A stretch of 64,000 bases of DNA. Source: Lepas anatifera. Lineage: Eukaryota; Arthropoda; Thecostraca; Lepadidae. Below, in pieces: positions 56,280 to 64,000 of this stretch; within the stretch, counting starts at the first letter, position 1, and each line of letters begins with the position of its first letter. The notes under the pieces were generated by a model, which saw nothing but the letters and a program-made list of their open reading frames with translations, searched no databases and was not told the origin of the DNA. The translations under genes were made by a program, and so were the position numbers. The DNA is taken from assembly GCA_034440635.1 (NCBI GenBank), contig JAOTON010001478.1, positions 496,001 through 560,000 on the forward strand, given 5' to 3'.

Positions 56280-58790
56280 CCGTAGGGCGCTTTTTCCAGT
56301 GGGCGCCTAGGCTATCAAAGGGCGCCTTTTTCTGCTCAATGTGAGCATTTTATTTTCCTATAGCGCCTACTTCTATCTAAGGGGCGCTTATGCTGTACGG
56401 GGTACATATGTTACCAATATTTGCCTTTGCTGCCCAGGGGCGCCTTTCCTAGCCAAGGGCGCCTATAATATCCGTAGGGCGCTTTTTCCAGTGGGCGCCT
56501 AGGCTATCAAAGGGCGCCTTTTTCTGCCCAAGGTGAGCATTTTATTTTCCTAAGGCGCCTACTTCTATCTAAGGGACGCTTATGCTGTCCGGGGTACGTA
56601 TGTTACCAAGATTTGCCTTTGCTGCCCAGGGGCGCCTTTCCTAGCCAAGGGCGCATATGATATCCGTAGGGCGCTTTTTCCAGTGGGTGCCTAGGGTATC
56701 AAAGGGCGCCTTTTTCTGCTCAAGGTTAGCATTTTATTTTCCTAAAGCGCCTACTTCTATCTAAGGGGCGCTTATGCTGTACGGGGTACATATGTTACCA
56801 AGATTTGCCTTTGCTGCCCAGGGGCGCCTTTCCTAGCCAAGGGCGCATATGATATCCGTAGGGCGCTTCATCCAGGGGGGCGCCTAGGCTATCCAAAGGC
56901 GGGTTTCTATCGAAGGGGTGCCTTCCTAGGGGCGCCTTTGCTACCCAGGGGCGCCTTTGCTGTCCACAGCACTTGTGTTATCCAGGGTTGTCTTTGCTGT
57001 CCCGGGGGCCTTTGCTATCCAAGGGTGCATATGCATATGACATCCGTAGGGCGCTTTTTCCAGTGGACGCTTAGGCTATCAAAGGGCGCCTTTTTCTGCT
57101 CAAGGTGAGCATTTTATTTTCCTAAAGCGCCTACTTCTATCTAAGGGGCGCTTATGCTGTACGGAGTACATATGTTACCAAGATTTGCCTTTGCTGCCCA
57201 GGGGCGCCTTTCCTAGCCAAGGGCGCATATAATATCCGTAGGGCGCTTTTTCCAGTGGGCGCCTAGGCTATCAAAGGCCGCCTTTTTCTGCCCAAGGTGA
57301 GCATTTTATTTTCTTAAGGCGCCTACTTCTATCTAAGGGGCGCTTATTTTGCCCGGGGTACATATGTTACCAAGATTTGCCTTTGCTGCCCAGGGGCGCC
57401 TTTCTAGCCAAGGGCGCATATGATATCCGTAGGGCGCTTTTTCCAGTGGGTGCCTAGGGTATCAAAGGGCGCCTTTTTCTGCTCAAGGTTAGCATTTTAT
57501 TTTCCTAAAGCGCCTACTTCTATCTAAGGGGCGCTTATGCTGTACGGGGTACATATGTTACCAAGATTTGCCTTTGCTGCCCAGGGGCGCCTTTCCTAGC
57601 CAAGGGCGCATATAATATCCGTAGGGCGCTTTTTCCAGTGGGCGCCTAGGCTATCAAACGGCGCCTTTTTCTGCCCAAGGTGAGCATTTTATTTTCCTAA
57701 GGCGCCTACTTCTATCTAAGGGGCGCTTATTTTGTCCGGGGTACATATGTTACCAAGATTTGCCTTTGCTGCCCAGGGGCGCCTTTCCTAGCCAAGGGCG
57801 CATATAATATCCGTAGGGCGCTTTTTCCAGTGGGTGCCTAGGGTATCAAAGGGCGCCTTTTTCTGCCCAAGGTGAGCATTTTATTTTCCTAAGGCGCCTA
57901 CTTCTATCTAAGGGGCGCTTATTTTGTCCGGGGTACATATGTTACCAAGATTTGCCTTTGCTGCCCAGGGGCGCCTTTCCTAGCCAAGGGCGCATATGAT
58001 ATCCGTAGGGCGTTTCATCCAGGGGGCGCCTAGGCTATCCAAAGGCGGCTTTTCTATCGAAGGGGTGCCTTCCTAGGGGTGCCTTTGCTACCCAGGGGCG
58101 CCTTTGCTGTCCACAGCACTTGTGTTATCCAGGGTTGTCTTTGCTGTCCAGGGGCGCCTTTGCTATCCAAGGGTGCATACGACATCCGTAGGGCGCATTT
58201 CCAGTGGGCGCCTAGGCTATCAAAGGGCGCCTTTTTCTACCCAAGGTGAGCATTTTATTTTCCTAAAGCGCCTACTTCTATCTAAGAGACGCTTATGCTG
58301 TCCGGGGTAGATATGTTACCAAGATTTGCCTTTGCTGCCCAGGGGCGCCATTCCTAGCCAAGGGCGCATATGATATCCGTAGGGCGCTTCATCCAGGGGG
58401 CGCCTAGGCTATCCAAAGGCGGGTTTCTATCGAAGGGGTGCCTTCGTAGGGGCACCTTTGCTACCCAGGGGCGCCTTTGCCGTCCACAGCACTTGTGTTA
58501 TCCAGGGTTGTCTTTGCTGTTCAGGGGCGCCTTTGCTATCCAAGGGTGCATATGACATCCGTAGGGCGCTTTTTCCAGTGGGCGCCTAGGCTATCAAAGG
58601 GCGCCTTTTTCTGCCCAAGGTGAGCATTTCATTTTCCTAAAGCGCCTACTTCTATCTAAGGGGCGCTTATGCTGTCCGGGGTACATATGCTACCGAGATT
58701 TGCCTTTGCTGCCCAGGGGCGCCTTTCCTAGCCAAGGGCGCATATGATGTCCGTAGGGCGCTTCATCCAGGGGGCGTCTAGGCTACCCAG
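56280..58790. repeat. GGCGCC-rich satellite, higher-order part
   Basis: The anchor TTTGCCTTTGCTGCCCAGG recurs at about 56421, 56613, 56805, 57185, 57377, 57568, 57760, 57952, 58326 and 58700. Spacing is 191-192 bases six times and 374-380 bases three times. The long intervals hold an extra block of about 185 bases (CACAGCACTTGTGTTATCC and neighbours). Each unit is about ten 16-20 base GGCGCC monomers. So there are two alternating higher-order units, implying recent unequal exchange. Confidence 0.88.
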
Positions 58791-59171
58791 GGGCGCTTCA
58801 TCCAGGGGGCGCCTAGGCTACTCAGGGGTGTATTAGTTCCCCATGGCGCAATCTTGCTATCTAGTGGCGCCTTTTCTTTGCCGGGGCGCTTTTGTTAGCT
58901 TTCTAAATTTCATCTGCAACATTTTACTGGGGCGCAAAAGACCAGTAAAGGCGTCTAATGTTTGGGCAGGGGCGCTTTGCCATGGTTTTAAGGAGTATGT
59001 GTTAATTCAAGTGGAATAAGTGGTATCTACCACCTTGGCGCACGAGATGGGTACAGGCGCGCCACTCATATCGGGCGCCTTCGGCGCCCGATATGAGCTA
59101 AGCTATACTGGGGCGCTTCGGAGCTAAGGGGGGGGGGCCGGGCCCCTGGCCCCCCCTTGGATCCGTCACTG

Positions 59172-61261
59172 AATCCAAATGATGCATGTAAGGAGTTGAT
59201 CAAAGTATACAATGATGGAATGAACACTTTTTAAAAAAAACTTGTAAACCTAGTAGAAATAAAACACCAATTAAGCCTTGGATCACACCAGGACTGCTGT
59301 CATGTATTAATCATAAGAATAAACTTTATAAGAAGGCTATAGCTGTAAGACAGAATAATAATATTGTATTTAGAAATATAGAGAATAATGCAATTAACCG
59401 ATATAAAAGGTATACAAATATTTTAACTCAATTACTCAAGGATGCAAAGAGAAGATACTATTTGGAAGCTTTTGAAATGAATCGGGGAAATAGCAAAACA
59501 ACGTGGCAACTTTTACATCAAATTATGAATAAAACACGTAAAACTAGAAACAATTACCCTTCACAAATATTTGATGGTGAAGGCACGGCATTTGAGGGGG
59601 ATGAAATTGCAAATGGATTCAATTACTTCTTTGCTACTGTAGGCCAAAAACTAGAGCAAAAATACCACCCCCCCGACAGCAATAACTACCTCCTTTTACA
59701 ACCTGAGTGTGAACCATTTGAATGTTTACTATCAACGACCCCACTACAAATAGAATCAATAATAAAAAGCCTAAACCTGGTGGGAGGCGGGATAGATAAT
59801 ATAAATACACACATTTTGAAATGTACTTATAAAAGCTGCCTAGGACATCTTAATTATTTCTATAATTTATGTTTACAGCCTGGAACTTTCCCCGACGCAC
59901 TTAAAATAGCGGTTATAACACCAATGTTCAAAACAGGTGACGAAACAAAATTGTTCAAATTATAGGCCAATATCTCTTTTGCCCATTTTCTCTAAAATTT
60001 TGGAAAAAATACTGCATCAATATCTAATCAATTATCTTTCAGAAAAACGTCTTCTATATTCTTTTCAATTTGGCTTTAGGAAAAAGCATAGCACTTATAT
60101 GCCTATAGCTCATATATATGACAAGGTAACTGAGGCTCTGGAACAAGGCGAAATTGTATGTGGAATCTATTTAGACCTACGAAAAGCATTTGACACTGTT
60201 GATTTTGATATTCTTTTGAATAAAATAAAACGAATAGGAATAAGGGGAAATTTACATAACATCCTAAAATCTTACCCTTCTAACCGATACCAGCTCACCA
60301 AGGTCAATAATGTACGGTCAGAGTATCGAAAAATTTCTCTTGGCGTCCCACAGGGTTCCATCCTGGGCCCCCTCCTTTTCAGTATTTATATTAATGATTT
60401 GTATTTAACTTCAGCAAAGGCAAAATTTTACCTATTCGCTGATGACACCGCGATAATGATAAGGGGAAAAATAAAGATGAACTACAAACAACCATAGATG
60501 AAACTCTTCATAAAATTACAAATTGGTTTAGAGCAAACCGCTTATCTTTAAACGCATCAAAATCTTGTTATCAAATTTACTCTAGGGGTAAAGATATTTC
60601 TTTGAACATTAAGATAAATGGTGAAAATTTAAATCATAAGAAGCAAGTTAAATACTTAGGGATAGTAATTGATGACAGGCTGAAATGAGATGCTCATTTA
60701 GATTACCTGCATACTATTATTAGTCGAAACGTCGGGGTGTTGAGTAGAGCCAAATTTTCATTGACCTCACGTGAGCTTAAGTGTTTATATAATTCACTGA
60801 TACTACCTTACTTCAATTATTGTGCTGCTGTCTGGGGGAATAGTTATGTTACTAAAATAGGAAAGCTCTTCAAACTGCAAAAACGGGCAGTAATAATAAT
60901 GGCAAAAAAAACATATTTATCACCAACAAACTGTCTGTTTATCGAGTATAGACTGGTAAAGATACATGATATAATACTAGAACAGAATATTGTTATTATT
61001 GCACAAGCACTAAAAAAAGAAATTCCAGATGTAATTTCATCCCTCTTTGCCATTCACACACCAACAAATACCCGATTGGTACAACATTTTGAGGTTCCTT
61101 TTGCTGCTACAGTGTATAGAAAATGTGCTTTATCAATTCATGGACCGAGAACATGGAACCAAATGATCTGTCCCTTGTTTCCTAATATAGATGATGTCCC
61201 ACTTGAAAAATTTGCTCTAAAAAAACGCTTCGCAACTTTTTTGGAATCGATATATTACTGA
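59172..61261 (+). pseudogene. CR1/Jockey-type LINE reverse transcriptase, right of the insertion
   Basis: Continues the LINE from 50833 (NPNDACKEL in phase). It covers the linker, then SNYRPISLLPIFSKILEK, palm motif A YLDLRKAFDTVDFDILL, motif B SLGVPQGSILGPLLFS, FADDTA, YLGIVIDDRL, LILPYFNYCAAVWG and the RTWN box before the stop at 61259-61261. It would reverse-transcribe its own RNA. Breaks: shifts near 59220, 59945 and 60465, each in an A or T run, and one in-frame TGA near 60686 where tryptophan is usual. The tail has A-rich GAAAAAAAG words near 61660-61770. Confidence 0.88.
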
Positions 61262-61789
61262 GGAGGCAAGTGGATGAGCGGCTGAATTTTCTTTGTGGAT
61301 ATGCTTCGTTTCATCTCTTCTTTAACTGAACTACTTTGATTAAGTACTAATAGCTTTCTTTTCCTGACTCAACTTTTCATACCTTCAAAAATTTACCCAC
61401 TAACAAAATATTTTTCTTCGTGGCTCCACCGAATACAACTAGGTAACTACTCTTTTGGTGGAGCCAAGGACAAAATACTACTAACATTAGGTAGCTGGGT
61501 AGATGCATCAAATAAAAATAGAATAGCGGGGAGTAGTACAGCGAGCTAACATAAGTAAAACTAATATAATTTGGAAGCTGATGGACAAATTTTCTGACCT
61601 GGCTGTATGGGTGAGGAAGGGCACTCCTGCCTACCTGTTAAATGGGTAGTGGGTTAAAAAAAGAAAAAAAGCACTGACTGTCAGACTGGGCCCTGTGGTC
61701 TAAAATGGTCCTTACTAGCCACACAGCCTCCTCATTTTTAAAAATTTGAAAAAAGAAAAAAAGAAAAAAGCGAAGTTCCATTGATCTAG
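61262..61789. other. LINE 3' untranslated region and A-rich tail
   Basis: AT-rich sequence following the LINE stop, ending in AAAAAAAGAAAAAAAG-type runs at 61656-61670 and 61750-61770. Either run could be the true end. Confidence 0.5.
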
Positions 61790-62110
61790 GCGAATATTTT
61801 CAAGGTCAAAGGTAAAGGTCAAATCTGAGCCGTGCTGGAGACATTTTGGGAAATGACGTGATTATGCAGAAACAACCGGGAATACACCAAAAGTGGAATA
61901 AAGCCATAGAGGAAAGGTCCCACACAATGTTCTCTGAAAGTTTGAGGTCAGGTTCATCTAGGTCACTGACCTATGGCCTACAAATATAGCATATTCCCAA
62001 TAATGTATGTACCTACAATATAGCTGGCACTATACCTGCCTTTACGGAAAATGAGGGCTTGACCTTCAGAAAGACCTTTGACCTTGACCTGTGACGTTCA
62101 TCTTGACATT
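61790..62110. repeat. AGGTCA-rich repeat, third type
   Basis: Several AAGGTCA/TGACCT half-sites (61800-61830, 61945-61975, 62060-62105), with ACAATGTTCTC and CACTGACCTATGGCC blocks loosely shared with 53340-53540. Boundaries unclear. Confidence 0.45.
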
Positions 62111-63679
62111 GAACAGTTTTAACACGCGCATTGACATGAGGTGAAAATCACAAGGATGCACAATTCTCACAAATATGCGTCCGAAGGCACAATTTGCGTG
62201 AAGTGTACTTTAAAGATTTGGAGGAAAATGTCCAAACTATGCTATCATTCATGGCTTTGCCCCGGGCTTAACCCTATTTCCGTCAGGCTCCGGCTACCCT
62301 ATTTCCGGCAGGGGGGCAATATCGGCCCCCTACGATTCGTAATCTAACCGGCCGATTTTGAAAATTCAGTGCCATAGATTCCTCTGCTGCTAAACTTTAT
62401 TTTGAAAAAAGAAAATTTAAAAATTTTTATTTTTAGGAGAAGGTCGTGCAAAATATACATTTTTGTGTATTTTTAGATTTTCCATAACCCTTGTCTCTGT
62501 TGTACGATTTTCACAAAACTAGTTCAGATTTACAAATAATTGACCCAAAATTTTCATATACTCGAGTTACGCAAAATTCGAAATTCAATGGCAGTTCCAG
62601 GACCAGGACTATGAGGGGAAATATATACAACCTAAAAGTTTTTGTTACGCGGATTGAAGCCGTCATATACTGCTTGGCATCTTTGACACATAAATAAATG
62701 AGAAAAAAGTGAAAAACTCATCAGGGGCGGATGCAGTAAGGTAAAACAGTGGGGTAAAATACATACCAACAATATGCGAATGGTATGCATGGTATATTAC
62801 TCCCTCGACTAGTTGAAATTTAATTTCTGATAATTTTTACCCTCCATGGCAGCTCTGGGAAAGGGGGTGACATAGGCGGATCGGGACTCGTCGTGGGGGG
62901 TGGGGGTGATTGGAAACACATTTTCAATATACAACGATATTGAGTCGCGGCGGTGATACTGGCTGGGAATATACATTTTGAAAATGTGTAGTGACTGGAC
63001 ACGCCTCTGGTAATCTAGAATTGGGTTATAACTATTTTGAATTTTCATATACCCAATTGTATTCGCCCTGACACGGCTGTAAGCAGTCTTCTCACTTACT
63101 AACGTTTAGTCCTTCTTGATAATATTCCCCCATTTTGAACTGCTGTAACCACCCCTGATGAATACAAATAGTGACAATTGTGAATGCACTATCATCTCAC
63201 ATAAAAATGATATAATAAAACCATATAACTGGTATCAGGATCAGCAGAGACGGCTTCCTTTTACAAAAAAACCATCGCATACGATAATACTTGGTTTGTG
63301 GATAGAACCTCCCCAAAAACCCAGCCATAGCTCCGCCCCTGGTAAATATATAATCTTGAAAATTTCAGAAAACCTGCATGTACTAGTTTTAGGAAAAGTC
63401 AGGAAGTTTCAAGTTCTATCGCAAGCCGTTTCGGAGATATTCTCGAAAAACCTGAAGGGGGGCAATATTAGCCCCCTGCCGAAATAGGGTTAAGCTCAAA
63501 ACCCTGTAAATAAATTCAAGTTTGTGCTAAGTGGCAATCAGGAACCCTAATGTTGAGGAACTCCTGTAGCATTTATGTTTTTGGTCCGCGTCCTACTCTA
63601 CCTTGCTCTCCCGCTGTAACAATATATCCCGCTGTAACAATACTCCCGCTATACCTTGACAATATATTGCTCCCTTCAG
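62111..63679. other. Unassigned stretch
   Basis: Open frames are short. CAGGGGCGGATGCAG at 62724 and GCTCCGCCCCTG ending at 63341 look like opposed hAT-like termini about 620 bases apart but lack a target duplication. A GGGGGGCAATAT(C/T) block with GCCCCCTAC/G occurs at 62310 and 63460. Confidence 0.35.
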
Positions 63680-63803
63680 CTGTGGGATGATATGGCCAGG
63701 CTAATAGGGAAGGACGAGGTCAAGGAGCAGCTCACTGTGAAGCTCTCAAAGCTGGCAGAGGATTACTGCGTCAACGTCGTCGGCATGAAAGCCGTTGACA
63801 ACA
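63680..63803 (+). CDS. Probable internal host exon, unidentified
   Basis: A pyrimidine-rich acceptor (CTCCCTTCAG) ends at 63679 and a consensus donor GTGAGT starts at 63804. Of the three plus-strand frames only one is open, for 41 codons: LWDDMARLIGKDEVKEQL, then LSKLAEDYCVNVVGMKAVD. The composition is amphipathic and charged, the codon use is GC-rich and unlike the AT-rich flanks, and no stop or homopolymer break occurs. I do not recognise the protein. The exon is 124 bases, so it changes phase. Neighbouring exons would lie beyond the window or in the unassigned stretches. Confidence 0.6.
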
Positions 63804-63851
63804 GTGAGTACCTTCAGTTATGTCGACTTTATTGAGAAAAGTGTAGCTTAA

Positions 63852-64000
63852 AGGGAATGTGGCACCTTCATATCGTGATTTTAACTAAGGTAGCCAATTA
63901 CATAAATATAAAGGACTTCTCCACTAGTGAAAATGAAAAACGTTCGGAGCTTTCCGCTATATTTTATCAGCCTTCATCAGCGAGTGGTCGGATCGATCGG
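63852..64000. mobile_element. TTAA MITE, copy running off the window
   Basis: After TTAA (63848-63851), AGGGAATGTGGCACCTTC and GTGATTTTAACTAAGGTAGC match the left end of the MITE at 17824-18274. The other end is outside the window. Confidence 0.65.

Larger units (their letters stand above)
50834..59171. mobile_element. 8.3-kb TIR/TSD-bounded element filled with satellite DNA
   Basis: CAGTGACGGATCTAGG at the left and CCTTGGATCCGTCACTG at the right are inverted termini sharing 12 outer bases and more beyond. They are flanked by identical AATCCAAA copies at 50826-50833 and 59172-59179. Removing one AATCCAAA and everything between rejoins a LINE reading frame in phase, so this is one insertion event or an insertion that later grew. 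It encodes no protein that I can find. Contents in order: a G-rich subterminal segment, a hAT-like element (50923-51415), a GGGCCC-rich degenerate repeat, an inverted AGGTCA-rich TTAA element, then 5.5 kb of GGCGCC satellite. Ends and 8-base duplication fit hAT. Confidence 0.85.

Noticed and set aside
53564..58555. Many 60-105 codon frames across the GGCGCC satellite
   Set aside because: Frames start and end with repeat units of non-triplet length, lack domains and recur with the array period.
62724..63341. hAT-like element bounded by CAGGGGCGGA and TCCGCCCCTG
   Set aside because: The termini match for about ten bases only and the flanking 8 bases do not agree. Kept as unassigned.

Overview
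The window is a stretch of a repeat-dense eukaryotic genome, most probably an invertebrate animal. I base this on spliced-exon signals, a tRNA-derived SINE, and a mixture of Penelope-like, BEL/Pao, L1/Tx1-like and CR1/Jockey-type retroelements with hAT-like and TTAA-targeting DNA transposons. Nothing looks bacterial. There is no operon, no rRNA and no complete host gene. I cannot name the species. Only two or three short stretches look like ordinary host exons, the best at 63680-63803.

Layout. 1-9.0 kb: a 39-bp minisatellite, an array of 20-bp palindromes, a TA microsatellite, a partial AGGTCA-rich TTAA element, a 1.5-kb foldback element, the 3' end of a LINE, and an inverted second copy of the palindrome array. 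9.0-13.8 kb: two Penelope-like elements joined head to head as a 4.8-kb palindrome, each with reverse transcriptase, GIY-YIG endonuclease and a hammerhead-like motif, and each broken by small indels. 14-18.3 kb: a decayed L1/Tx1-like element hit by a small hAT-like element and by a complete 992-bp TTAA element, then a 451-bp TTAA MITE. 20.4-24.0 kb: a hAT element with an exact 8-bp target duplication and a BED-type zinc-finger exon, itself carrying a truncated LINE and another dispersed repeat. 24.9-25.6 kb: a hAT-like element nested in a hAT-like element. 26.9-29.1 kb: a BEL/Pao remnant with gag-like and integrase regions but no reverse transcriptase. 29.5-36.4 kb: mostly short non-autonomous elements and one SINE. 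36.4-37.0 kb: a degenerate satellite. 37.9-41.5 kb: a 3.6-kb palindromic DNA element with an exact 8-bp target duplication. 42-50 kb: sparse sequence with a probable SINE, a TTAA MITE, a truncated LINE and a second AGGTCA-rich repeat. 50.3-61.7 kb: a CR1/Jockey-type LINE split in frame by an 8338-bp insertion. That insertion has matching terminal inverted repeats and an exact 8-bp target duplication, and is filled mainly with a GGCGCC-rich satellite that has a 192-bp higher-order period.

The genes do not form a pathway; they are layers of mobile elements whose nesting gives a relative order of insertion. The main observation is the 8.3-kb satellite-carrying element at 50834-59171. Next come the other large palindromes (Penelope pair, 37910-41512, 5825-7319) and the duplicated palindrome arrays at 3.1 and 8.6 kb. 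Many breaks in the better-preserved reading frames are one-base changes in homopolymer runs, so assembly error has to be considered beside true decay. Coordinates of divergent repeats are accurate to about 10-30 bases. Those with TIRs and target duplications are exact as read by eye.
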